Shown here: piece by piece, positions 7,202 through 14,372 of the stretch | How the letters are laid out: every line of letters begins with the position of its first letter | Position numbering within the stretch: position 1 is the first letter of the stretch | Notes under the pieces: generated by a model | Database searches by the model: none | What the model was told of the DNA's origin: nothing | Seen by the model: only the letters and a program-made list of their open reading frames with translations | Program-made: the position numbers and the translations under genes | Origin: Solobacterium sp. | GTDB taxonomy: Bacteria; Bacillota_I; Bacilli_A; Erysipelotrichales; Erysipelotrichaceae | Length of the DNA stretch: 19,860 bases | Assembly (NCBI GenBank): GCA_016291725.1 | Contig: JAEEYJ010000103.1 | Span: 1 to 19,860 of the forward strand | Direction of reading: 5' to 3'

Positions 7202-9214
7202 ATGGACTTCATGGACGCTTACCGCCGGATCTATGCATCCTGGCTGGGAAAATGCATCGGTGTACGCCTGGGCTCTCCCATAGAAAACTGGACCTGGGAA
7301 CAGATCCGGAAGACCTATGCCCCGATCCACGGCTATACCACGGATTACGGGCAGTACGCTGCAGATGATGATCTCAACGGACCGTTGTTCTTTGTCCGTG
7401 CCATGGAGGATCACACCATAGATGAAGTAACCCCGGAAGACATGGGCAGCAATATGCTCAACGTAGTCGCTCCCCTGCACGGCTTCTACTGGTGGGGCGG
7501 ACCGGGCATCGCCACCGAGCATACCGCCTACGCCAATCTGCAGAACGGCATCAAAGCACCCGCTTCCGGCTCTGCCGCAGTCAACGGAAAGACCATCGCG
7601 GAACAGATCGGCGGACAGATCTTCTCCGACTGCTGGGGATTCCTCTCCCTGGGCAATCCGAAGGAAGCCGCGGACCTTGCAGCAAAGATGAGCTCCGTCA
7701 CCCATGATCTGGACGGCATCGAAGGAGGCAGGTTCGTTGCGGCATGCATCGCTCTTGCCTGGCATATGCACGATGCTCGCACAATCATCGAAGAAAGCCG
7801 GAAATACCTCGATCCGAAGAGTTCCTATACAGCATTGATCAATGAATTCCTTGCCTTCCATGAAGCGCATCCGGAGGATGCACAGGCCTGTCTGGACTAC
7901 ATCCATGCGCATCATGGCTATGACAAATATGATGGTGTCTGCCACATTCTCCCGAATACCGCCATCATGCTGTACGGCATGCTGTACGGACACAATGACT
8001 TCAGCGGAACCATGCGCCTGATTGCGGAAGCCGGCTGCGATACCGACTGCAATCTTGGAAACGTCGGTGCAATCATGGGCATGATGCTCGGTCTGGAAGG
8101 CATCGATGAGAAGTGGATACTCCCCTTCAACGATATCCTCCTGTCCAGTTCCGCTCTCGGTGCCCGCAACATCGATACCATCTCCGGCACTGCCCTGTAC
8201 TTCACAAAGCTGGCCATGAAACTCCATCATCTGCCTGCAGAAGAAGTATCCCCGTTTGCAGTCCCCTATGCCACCCACGGCTTCCGGGCAGAAACGAACG
8301 CGGATCACGCTGTACACACCGATGCGAGGCACGGTGCCCTGCGCCTGATCATTGACCGCCTGCTGGCAGGAGAATCCTTCCGTATCTGGAAAACAACGTA
8401 CTTCCGGGCGGAAGATGTCTATGATGTACGCTATGAACCGCAGTTCACCGGCCTGCTGGAACCCGGGGATACTGTAGAATTCACCATCAGCACCCCGGAC
8501 AGTCTCCCCCTGTCCTTCACACCGTACATCAAAGACCATGACGGAAAGATCACAGCAGGAGAGAAAGCACAGGCCGGAACGGTCTGCTGGACCGTACCGG
8601 GCGGTGCCCTGCCTTTGCTGGAGACCGGCCTGATCGTAGAAGGATCCGAATACATAGAAAGAACTCTGTTCATCATCACAGACTTCCGGATCATCAAGCA
8701 CCCTTCAGCTACCATCGACTTCACAAAGACGACTGTAGAGGACTGGGGAACAGATATCGGTCTGGTGCACCGGTACGGTCTGTCCAACCTGGTCATCCAT
8801 GAGGGGCAGGCACACAAAGCGGAAGAAGGCGTCCTTCTGGATCCGCACAGTGCCATCAACTTCAGCGGACCGGACACTCTCTACCGCTTTGCGGAACTGA
8901 AGGTCAAAGCAGATGAAGAAACAGACCTGCTCTTCTCCTGGACCTACCGGGGTGTCCGCCGGCATACTGGCCTGCATATCCGCGGCAGCCGGGCTTCCCT
9001 CTATCACCGCTGGGACGATGACGGGACGGATACCGCTCTGGGCAGCTTCCCGGCAGCGGAAGATATGCTCACCCTGTGCTATGACGGGAATACCATCTCC
9101 GTCAACGGATACTCGTTCCCCGCTGCTGGACTGAAGGAACAGCGCGGTGCCCTGCTGGTCAAAAATCTCTCGGAAACCCCGCTCTGCATTGTCGAATGCA
9201 CCTACAGAGGATAG
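7202..9214 (+). CDS. Large ADP-ribosylglycohydrolase-family protein with C-terminal beta-rich region
   Basis: A 670-residue protein with no signal peptide or membrane segment, so probably cytoplasmic. Residues 1 to about 340 match the all-helical ADP-ribosylglycohydrolase (DraG/ARH) fold: GKCIGVRLGSPIE at 16-28, an acidic metal-binding run Asp55-57 in AADDDL, and the second metal motif CDTDCNLGNVGAIMG at 279-293. Family enzymes use two Mg ions to cleave N- or O-glycosidic bonds to ADP-ribose. Residues about 350-670 are beta-rich; the final part (about 555-665) looks like a LamG/concanavalin-like sandwich, which may bind a ligand. AGGAGG stands 8 bases before the ATG. The nucleoside hydrolase gene follows by 4 bases, so both probably degrade a ribosyl compound, which is an inference. 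The true substrate is unknown. Confidence 0.85.
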   Translation: MDFMDAYRRIYASWLGKCIGVRLGSPIENWTWEQIRKTYAPIHGYTTDYGQYAADDDLNGPLFFVRAMEDHTIDEVTPEDMGSNMLNVVAPLHGFYWWGGPGIATEHTAYANLQNGIKAPASGSAAVNGKTIAEQIGGQIFSDCWGFLSLGNPKEAADLAAKMSSVTHDLDGIEGGRFVAACIALAWHMHDARTIIEESRKYLDPKSSYTALINEFLAFHEAHPEDAQACLDYIHAHHGYDKYDGVCHILPNTAIMLYGMLYGHNDFSGTMRLIAEAGCDTDCNLGNVGAIMGMMLGLEGIDEKWILPFNDILLSSSALGARNIDTISGTALYFTKLAMKLHHLPAEEVSPFAVPYATHGFRAETNADHAVHTDARHGALRLIIDRLLAGESFRIWKTTYFRAEDVYDVRYEPQFTGLLEPGDTVEFTISTPDSLPLSFTPYIKDHDGKITAGEKAQAGTVCWTVPGGALPLLETGLIVEGSEYIERTLFIITDFRIIKHPSATIDFTKTTVEDWGTDIGLVHRYGLSNLVIHEGQAHKAEEGVLLDPHSAINFSGPDTLYRFAELKVKADEETDLLFSWTYRGVRRHTGLHIRGSRASLYHRWDDDGTDTALGSFPAAEDMLTLCYDGNTISVNGYSFPAAGLKEQRGALLVKNLSETPLCIVECTYRG

Positions 9215-9218
9215 AAAC

Positions 9219-10154
9219 ATGGCAAAAAGAAAAATCATCATTGACTGCGATCCCGGACATGACGATATTATGGCCATCCTGATGGCCCTGGCCCATCCGG
9301 AGGAGCTCGAACTGCTCGGCCTCACCACCGTTGCCGGCAACAACCACATGCGTCAGGTGACCGAAAATCTCCTGCGCACTCTGACCTATCTTGGACGTAC
9401 AGACATTCCTGTATCCATGGGCTCGGATACAGCACTGGTCCTGGATCCCGAGCCGCAGGACGCCCACGGCATCACCGGTCTGGACGGCTTTGACTTCCCT
9501 GAGCCGGCCTTCACACCCGTCAAGGAACGCGCTGTGGAATTCATGAAGAACTGCATCCTGGGCAGCGAAGACAAGGTCACCATCATCGCCCTCGCTCCGC
9601 TTACGAATGTTGCCCTGCTGGTACTGGCCTGTCCGGAAGTGAAAGCAAAGATTGAACAGATCATCCTGATGGGCGGCTCCGTCTACCGCGGCAACATGCT
9701 TGCCCGTTCTGAATTCAACATCTACGCCGATCCCCACGCGGCTGAAGCCGTCATGCGCAGCGGCGTGCCCGTGGTCATCGCTCCCCTGGAAGTCTGTGAT
9801 GACTGTCTGATCAGTGAGGATGACATCAAACGCTGGGAACAAACCAAAAAGCCTGCAGCACAGCTGTGCGCAGGCCTGATGAACTTCTTTGCAGGCTACG
9901 GCAGAAAACGGGGCTGGACACAGTTCACCGTCTTCGACCTGACAACGATCATGTATCTGCTGTATCCTGAGCGTTTTGAAGGCTTCCGGAGTTCCTGCCA
10001 TGTTGTCCTTGATGGAAAATATACCCGAGGCATGACGGTGATTGATGAAGACGGAAACGGCCATGTTTACACATTGATGAAGGCTGACAGGAAGTACCTG
10101 AACGAACGCTTCCTGGAAGCCATCGACCGTCTCGATGAAGGTTACCCTGTGTAA
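9219..10154 (+). CDS. Inosine/uridine-preferring nucleoside hydrolase family protein
   Basis: A 311-residue nucleoside N-ribohydrolase. The calcium-binding signature DCDPGHDD is near the N-terminus (residues 9-16). Also visible are AHGITG, LAPLTNVA, the ribose-binding block MGGSVYRGNMLARSEFNIYADP, and a late Asp in FDLTTIMYLLYP. Enzymes of this family release free base and ribose from nucleosides. At the late motif, where a His-Asp pair is common, the residue before Asp is Phe, so base activation may differ. I use ATG 9219 because AGAGG lies 8 bases upstream, overlapping the end of the previous gene, and because the protein then starts at the first strand. It is cotranscribed with the ADP-ribosylglycohydrolase gene and ends in a terminator. 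Confidence 0.92.
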   Translation: MAKRKIIIDCDPGHDDIMAILMALAHPEELELLGLTTVAGNNHMRQVTENLLRTLTYLGRTDIPVSMGSDTALVLDPEPQDAHGITGLDGFDFPEPAFTPVKERAVEFMKNCILGSEDKVTIIALAPLTNVALLVLACPEVKAKIEQIILMGGSVYRGNMLARSEFNIYADPHAAEAVMRSGVPVVIAPLEVCDDCLISEDDIKRWEQTKKPAAQLCAGLMNFFAGYGRKRGWTQFTVFDLTTIMYLLYPERFEGFRSSCHVVLDGKYTRGMTVIDEDGNGHVYTLMKADRKYLNERFLEAIDRLDEGYPV

Positions 10155-10162
10155 CCTTTTTT
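10138..10162 (+). terminator. Terminator at the end of the nucleoside hydrolase gene
   Basis: Plus strand: AAGGTTAC, loop CCTGT, GTAACCTT, followed by a run of T to 10162. The perfect 8-bp stem contains the stop codons of both convergent genes: TAA at 10152-10154 on plus, and TAA at 10142-10144 on minus. Confidence 0.9.
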
Positions 10163-10363
10163 ATGTACCGCAATGCTGATAATGAAGAGCACCGCAGCCG
10201 GAACCAGGCAGCAGACTGCGTTTGCCAGGATCCATGTACCGAACGGAGCAGAGTTGTCCACCGGTGAATACTGCAGATAGTCGAATGCGCTTTTCACGGC
10301 GAACACAATCACCAGAACAGCACTGATGATCCTGCAGATTCTCAATGCATGTTTACTGGTCAT
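10142..10363 (-). CDS. Small two-helix membrane protein, unknown function
   Basis: A 73-residue hydrophobic protein with two predicted transmembrane segments, roughly residues 10-28 and 44-66. The short connecting loop contains the segment DYLQYSPVDNSAPFGTW. The C-terminus is basic (HKKGYTG). Similar small proteins of unknown role exist in Clostridia-like bacteria, but I can name no family. It starts 8 bases after the ispF stop, with no strong ribosome site (GGAGG is about 16 bases away), so it may depend on translational coupling to ispF. Its 3' end overlaps the nucleoside hydrolase gene by 13 bases in convergent orientation. Confidence 0.7.
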   Translation of the reverse strand: MTSKHALRICRIISAVLVIVFAVKSAFDYLQYSPVDNSAPFGTWILANAVCCLVPAAVLFIISIAVHKKGYTG

Positions 10364-10371
10364 AAGCCGTT

Positions 10372-10845
10372 CTATATCTCCTCCAGCAGTACAACGGCCT
10401 GGGCCAGGACGCCTTCTCCTCTGCCCACAAAACCCAGACCTTCCCCACGGGTCGCTTTGACGTTGATCCGTTCCGGATCACATTCCAGCGCTGCAGCGAA
10501 GTTCTGCTTCATCCGTTCAATATGCGGAGCCATCTTCGGCTTTTCAATCATGATCAAACAATCCACATTTCCGATCCGGTATCCATGTTCATTCATGATC
10601 CGTCCGACCGCCTGCAGAATGACCTGTGAATCCACGCCTTCCCACTTCGGATCCGTATCCGGGAACCAGTGCCCCAGATCACCGAGCCCCAGCGCACCGA
10701 GCACCGCTTCCGCCACCGCGTGGGTCAATGCGTCCGCATCACTGTGGCCGAGCAATCCCTTCTCCCAGGGTATCTCAACACCGCCGATCACAAGCCTGCG
10801 CCCTTCCACCAAACGATGAATATCCGATGACTGTCCGATCCTCAT
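10372..10845 (-). CDS. ispF: 2-C-methyl-D-erythritol 2,4-cyclodiphosphate synthase (IspF)
   Basis: Fifth step of the non-mevalonate (MEP) isoprenoid pathway: cyclisation of CDP-methylerythritol phosphate with loss of CMP. The protein is 157 residues, standard length. Zinc ligands are Asp8 and His10 in SSDIHR and His42 in GHSDADALTHA. FPDTDPKWEG and the C-terminal ATRGEGLGFVGRGEG (131-145) are family signatures. I start at ATG 10845 because GGAGG lies 8 bases upstream and homologs begin MRIG. An in-frame ATG at 10860 would place that ribosome site inside the gene. The opening GQSSD differs from the common GQGYD. It is divergent from cca and followed by the small membrane protein gene. Confidence 0.96.
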   Translation of the reverse strand: MRIGQSSDIHRLVEGRRLVIGGVEIPWEKGLLGHSDADALTHAVAEAVLGALGLGDLGHWFPDTDPKWEGVDSQVILQAVGRIMNEHGYRIGNVDCLIMIEKPKMAPHIERMKQNFAAALECDPERINVKATRGEGLGFVGRGEGVLAQAVVLLEEI

Positions 10846-10865
10846 AGTTCTGTCCTCCATGATCT

Positions 10866-10873
10866 ATTATAAT
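10866..10873. promoter_or_regulatory. Palindromic -10 element shared by ispF and cca
   Basis: The palindrome CTATTATAATAG (10864-10875) gives TATAAT on the plus strand (10868-10873) and on the minus strand (10866-10871). Predicted starts are near 10880 (cca) and 10859 (ispF). No convincing -35 is visible on either side. For cca this would leave almost no leader before the ATG at 10882. Confidence 0.6.
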
Positions 10874-10881
10874 AGTAGCAT

Positions 10882-12066
10882 ATGAACACGATCGTAACGC
10901 TGCCTGCAGAGATTCTGCGGCTGATCGGAAAACTGAACGAAGCCGGCTATGAAGCTTATGCCGTCGGCGGCTGTGTCCGTGACGCGCTTTTGATGCGCCC
11001 CACGCATGACTACGACCTGACCACCGATGCATTGCCGGAAGAAATACACAGAGTCTTCCAGGGCGAGCACATCATCGATACAGGCATCAAACACGGCACG
11101 GTCACAGTCATCACCGGCGGCACCCCGGTGGAAATCACGACCTACCGCACAGAGAGTGCCTACCATGATCATCGTCATCCGGACCGTGTGAGTTTTACCC
11201 GCAGCCTGAAGGAAGACTGCGCCCGCCGGGATTTCACCATCAACGCCATGGCCTACCATCCGGATGCCGGCATCGTAGACTGGTTCCACGGGATGAACGA
11301 CCTGCAGGCAAAGGTCATACGCAGTGTCAACGACCCGAAGGAGCGCTTCAACGAAGACGCACTGCGTATACTGCGGGCTGTGCGCTTCGCGGCACAGCTT
11401 GGTTTCCGCATCGAGGAAAAGACAGCGCAAGCCGTACTGGACATGACGCAGGATCTGCAGTATATCTCCGCGGAAAGAATCGAAGCGGAGCTGCAGAAAC
11501 TTCTGCTGGCGGATTCTCCCGCTTCGGTTCTTGACCCCTACCGGTCTCTCATGGAGGTCATTCTGCCGCAGCTGAAGGATGATGCGGCATGGGATGAAAC
11601 GATGCGGCGGATTGACCGGAGTGGGAGACAGTATGCGGCCAGGCTTGCTGTTCTATGTGCGAACGTTACACTCACCGCAGCGGACCTGCAGAAGCTGAAG
11701 GTTACGAATACTGTCCGGGACACGGTACTGGCAATCAGGCAGTACAGGGATCTGCCGTTTGAAACCCGTTCTGATCTCCGAAAGGCAATGTATCTGCTGG
11801 ATCGTGCCTATCCGGATTATCTGGTCTACCGTTGCGCCGTGGACAAATACAGCGATGCAGAACGGCTGGAAGAACTGAGCGGTGATATTGGCCGTGATGA
11901 TGTCATCCGGCTTGCACAGCTGGCTGTCAACGGTCAGGATCTGCTGGATCTGGGATACCAGGGGAAGGAAATATCTGACACACTGCAGAAACTGCTGTAT
12001 CTGGTGATGGAAGATAAAGTGAGCAATACAAAGGATGCACTCATCGGGATAATAAAAAAGCGCTGA
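10882..12066 (+). CDS. cca: CCA tRNA nucleotidyltransferase
   Basis: Class II CCA-adding enzyme (polymerase beta superfamily) that builds or repairs the 3' CCA of tRNAs; 394 residues. The N-terminal head has GGCVRD at 29-34 and the catalytic DYD at 43-45. RRDFTINAMA (about 114-123) and the nucleotide-selecting motif NEDALRILRAVRFAAQLGF follow, with the helical body and tail after about residue 165. The start ATG at 10882 matches the usual N-terminus of homologs, yet no Shine-Dalgarno sequence precedes it. A TATAAT ends only 8 bases upstream, so the mRNA may be leaderless. Whether it adds all of CCA or only part cannot be decided from motifs. A bidirectional terminator follows at once. Confidence 0.96.
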   Translation: MNTIVTLPAEILRLIGKLNEAGYEAYAVGGCVRDALLMRPTHDYDLTTDALPEEIHRVFQGEHIIDTGIKHGTVTVITGGTPVEITTYRTESAYHDHRHPDRVSFTRSLKEDCARRDFTINAMAYHPDAGIVDWFHGMNDLQAKVIRSVNDPKERFNEDALRILRAVRFAAQLGFRIEEKTAQAVLDMTQDLQYISAERIEAELQKLLLADSPASVLDPYRSLMEVILPQLKDDAAWDETMRRIDRSGRQYAARLAVLCANVTLTAADLQKLKVTNTVRDTVLAIRQYRDLPFETRSDLRKAMYLLDRAYPDYLVYRCAVDKYSDAERLEELSGDIGRDDVIRLAQLAVNGQDLLDLGYQGKEISDTLQKLLYLVMEDKVSNTKDALIGIIKKR

Positions 12067-12081
12067 GATACAGCGCTCTTT
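12054..12081. terminator. Bidirectional terminator between cca and the flavodoxin gene
   Basis: Stem AGCGCTG (12059-12065), loop AGATA, CAGCGCT (12071-12077). On plus it is followed by CTTTTC. On minus it is followed by six T from the A-run at 12054-12059. It overlaps the end of cca and abuts the stop of the convergent flavoprotein gene. Confidence 0.88.
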
Positions 12082-12621
12082 TCATTTGCCGAAGCAGATA
12101 TCCGTCAGGGATCTGCCGAAATCATACAGTTCCCTGTATTTCTCCTCTGACTTGTTCTGTGCTCCGTTGGCAGTGAATATGCCCGCATTCTCCACGTCCC
12201 AGTATTCCACAATGGACTGGAAGTGCTGCGTAATGGCCGGTCCGTAGACGAACGGACTTCCTGAGCTCAGGATCAGAGCGACCTTCCTTACGTTCTTCGG
12301 AATATCGAAGGAATAGGTACGCTGGATCACCGCCTGAAGCTGGGCGCTCATAGTGAAATAGTAGATCGGTGAAGCAAATACGATCATATCCGTACTGAGC
12401 ATGTCCGGATAGATCAACTGCATATCATCCTTCTGCACACATTCCCCGTTTCCCTTCGTGTGGCAGTATTCGCAGGCTATGCAGCCTTTGATATTCATAA
12501 AGGCTGTATTGATTGTTTTTACGGTATGCCCGGCACTTCGGGCACCAGCAGTAAAAGCGTTGATCATATGGACCGTCGCACCGTCGATATGCGGGCTGCC
12601 GTTCAGTACGAGAATATTCAT
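12082..12621 (-). CDS. Flavodoxin-fold NAD(P)H-dependent flavoprotein with compact cysteine motif
   Basis: A 179-residue member of the NADPH-dependent FMN reductase / iron-sulfur flavoprotein group. The flavin phosphate loop is LNGSPHIDGAT at 6-16, and ASPIYYFTMSAQL (83-95) contacts the isoalloxazine. Four cysteines, C47, C50, C53 and C61, form C-x2-C-x2-C-x7-C. This resembles the compact [4Fe-4S] motif of archaeal Isf proteins, so a cluster is plausible but unproven. The ATG overlaps the stop of the lipoprotein gene (ATGA), making it the last gene of the AKR-lipoprotein-flavoprotein operon. Its likely role is short-range electron transfer to an unknown acceptor. Confidence 0.88.
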   Translation of the reverse strand: MNILVLNGSPHIDGATVHMINAFTAGARSAGHTVKTINTAFMNIKGCIACEYCHTKGNGECVQKDDMQLIYPDMLSTDMIVFASPIYYFTMSAQLQAVIQRTYSFDIPKNVRKVALILSSGSPFVYGPAITQHFQSIVEYWDVENAGIFTANGAQNKSEEKYRELYDFGRSLTDICFGK

Positions 12622-13091
12622 GATCCTTCTTCCTCCGTATACAGAACGATGGTCACATCACCGTTCCCGAGCAGTTGTTTCAGCTCTTCTGCATTCTTAT
12701 CCACGATATGTCCGAGCTTTGTATACTCCCAGGTATTCGAGCCGTAGAACACAACGATCCGGTTTCCCTGGTAGAGAACAATATCACCGGGCATTGTTGT
12801 GATGCGGACGTCATCGTGCGGAAGTCCGAAACCCAGAGCACCCACCTGCTCAAAGCCACCGTACATGGAGAGACCAGCATTCAACGGTTTCTCCTTTACT
12901 GCAGCATACAGTTCTCTGACTGCTTCATTGTCTTCCCAGAGAATTTCCATCGGTACATCATCAATATACAGATACAGGTCTTCTGCTGCATTGTACATCT
13001 CTGCTGTCTCCTCTTCTGTTTCTTCCACAGCCGCGGCTGTACATCCGCACAGCAGGCAGAATCCTGCAAGGCAGGATACAGTCTGTCTCAC
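12618..13091 (-). CDS. Cyclophilin-like fold lipoprotein
   Basis: A 157-residue secreted lipoprotein. The N-terminus MRQTVSCLAGFCLLCGC is a short lipoprotein signal peptide with Cys17 as the predicted lipid-modified residue. After an acidic linker (EETEEETAE), residues about 38-150 resemble the bacterial cyclophilin-like domain, with MEILWEDNEAVRELY, GGFEQVGALGFGLP, PGDIVLYQGNRIVVFYG and NTWEYTKLGHI. I use the GTG at 13091 because GGGGA lies 5 bases upstream and the signal peptide then has normal length. The in-frame ATG at 13145 lies inside the AKR gene and gives a poor N-terminus. Genes of this type often accompany flavodoxins and AKRs. Isomerase activity is not implied; the function is unknown. 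Confidence 0.85.
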   Translation of the reverse strand: MRQTVSCLAGFCLLCGCTAAAVEETEEETAEMYNAAEDLYLYIDDVPMEILWEDNEAVRELYAAVKEKPLNAGLSMYGGFEQVGALGFGLPHDDVRITTMPGDIVLYQGNRIVVFYGSNTWEYTKLGHIVDKNAEELKQLLGNGDVTIVLYTEEEGS

Positions 13092-13119
13092 TATCTTCCC
13101 CTTCACTGCTGTATACTCA

Positions 13120-14256
13120 TCAATGCTCGTAGTGCCTGGCTGCATCCTTCAGATACTGGATGATGGGCAGATGCTGGGGGCATACGCCCTCGCACTGTCC
13201 GCAGGCAATGCAGGCACTGGCTTTGTTGAACTTCCGGGAGAGAATCTCGTAGTTGGTGAAGTTGATTGTCCAGCCTTTCTCCTCCAGGTCTTCCCGCATG
13301 TCTTCATTGTAGATGGAGAAGAACTCCGGAATGCAGATGTGCATCGGGCATCCTTCCGTACAGTAGTGGCAGGCAGTGCAGGGCACTGTGATCTGACTGT
13401 TGATCATTTCCGCTGCTTTGAAGCACATCTGCTTCTCTTCTTCTTTCAGCGGTCTGAAATCCTGCATATAGCTCAGATTATCCTGCATCTGCTCCAAAGA
13501 ACTCATGCCGGACAGAACCATCATGACATTCGGCAGAGATGCCGCAAAGCGGATTGCCCAGCTCGGAACAGACATTGTACTGTCATAGTCTTCAAACATC
13601 TTCTTTACAGAAGCCGGAACCTTTGCCAGTGTACCGCCCTTCACCGGTTCCATGACGATGACCGGCTTGCCGTGCTTCTCCGCGACTTCGTAGCAGGCCC
13701 GGGACTGGATCCATTTGCTCTCCCAGTCCAGATAGTTGATCTGCAGCTGTACGAATTCCATCTCCGGATACTTTGTAAGCAGTTCATCCAACAGTTCCGG
13801 TGAATCGTGGTAGGAGAAACCGGCATGCTTGACCAGTCCCTGGGCCTTTTTCTCCAGAAGCCAGCCAAAGCAGTCGTACTGTTCATATGTCGGCAGCATA
13901 TTCTCTTCAATGCCATGGATCAGATAGTAGTCGAAGCAGCCGGCACCGGTCTTCTCCAGCTGGGCATTGAACACTTTGTCCCGGTCCTCCTTCGACTGTA
14001 CAAAGCCTGCATGGAGCTTTGTAGCCAGAGTAAAGCTTTCCCGCGGATAGCGGTCCACCAGCGCTTCCTTGGCCGCATTCTCACTCGCAAAGCCGTTGTA
14101 CATCCACGCTGTATCAAAGTAGGTAAAACCCTTCTCCATAAACAGATCGACCATCTGCTTCAGCTGCTCCATATCAATGTCCGCCGCATTGGCGGGATCA
14201 TTCTGCGGCAGCCGCATCAAGCCGAAGCCGAATTTCTTTTCCGGTCTGAATTCCAT
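13120..14256 (-). CDS. Aldo/keto reductase with C-terminal 4Fe-4S ferredoxin domain
   Basis: A 378-residue oxidoreductase. Residues 1 to about 280 form an aldo/keto reductase TIM barrel with the catalytic tetrad visible as Asp48, Tyr53, Lys80 and His114 (FDTAWMYNG, ATKLH, YLIHGIE). The C-terminal part carries two cysteine clusters, C293/C296/C299/C303 and C349/C352/C355/C359, each C-x2-C-x2-C-x3-C, indicating two [4Fe-4S] clusters. This arrangement suggests electrons pass between NAD(P)H chemistry and a ferredoxin- or flavoprotein-type partner. I start at ATG 14256, which has AGGAG 7 bases upstream; a more distal start lies in the promoter. It heads the operon with the lipoprotein and flavoprotein genes and is divergent from a LysR regulator. 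The substrate is unknown. Confidence 0.93.
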   Translation of the reverse strand: MEFRPEKKFGFGLMRLPQNDPANAADIDMEQLKQMVDLFMEKGFTYFDTAWMYNGFASENAAKEALVDRYPRESFTLATKLHAGFVQSKEDRDKVFNAQLEKTGAGCFDYYLIHGIEENMLPTYEQYDCFGWLLEKKAQGLVKHAGFSYHDSPELLDELLTKYPEMEFVQLQINYLDWESKWIQSRACYEVAEKHGKPVIVMEPVKGGTLAKVPASVKKMFEDYDSTMSVPSWAIRFAASLPNVMMVLSGMSSLEQMQDNLSYMQDFRPLKEEEKQMCFKAAEMINSQITVPCTACHYCTEGCPMHICIPEFFSIYNEDMREDLEEKGWTINFTNYEILSRKFNKASACIACGQCEGVCPQHLPIIQYLKDAARHYEH

Positions 14257-14292
14257 ACTGTTTCTCCTTTCAGATATACCTGTCCTGTCTAC

Positions 14293-14322
14293 AGTATAAA
14301 ACGCATTGTTTGATATAAACAA
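14293..14322 (-). promoter_or_regulatory. Candidate AKR promoter
   Basis: Minus strand TTGTTT (14317-14322), an 18-base spacer and TATACT (14293-14298). The -10 matches consensus at five of six positions. The -35 is weak and is itself one arm of the dyad at 14306-14322, as expected for a promoter controlled by the divergent LysR protein. Confidence 0.5.
14306..14322. promoter_or_regulatory. Candidate LysR operator (dyad)
   Basis: Perfect inverted repeat TTGTTT, GATAT, AAACAA between the divergent AKR and lysR genes. It contains the T-N11-A spacing typical of LysR-type binding sites and overlaps the AKR -35 region. Assignment to this LysR protein is inferred from position. Confidence 0.5.
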
Positions 14323-14342
14323 ATGCCCCTTTTGAATACTTT

Positions 14343-14363
14343 CCTATACAATATTCTTATAGG
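14343..14363. promoter_or_regulatory. Second dyad over the lysR promoter/ribosome site
   Basis: Inverted repeat CCTATA, nine bases, TATAGG, ending inside the AGGAG of lysR. A -10-like TACAAT (14347-14352) lies within it. It could be the autoregulatory site of the LysR protein or an RNA hairpin hiding the ribosome site. Confidence 0.4.
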
Positions 14364-14372
14364 AGAATGATC

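Noticed and set aside
7115..8701. Open reading frame of 528 codons on the minus strand opposite the ADP-ribosylglycohydrolase gene
   Set aside because: It is antisense to a clear family member, overlaps the murD start, shows no recognisable domain and has no ribosome site; such long shadows are expected opposite codon-biased genes.
13092..13145. Lipoprotein start at ATG 13145
   Set aside because: It would lie within the AKR gene and place 18 polar residues before the signal peptide. The GTG at 13091 has a ribosome site and gives a standard lipoprotein signal.
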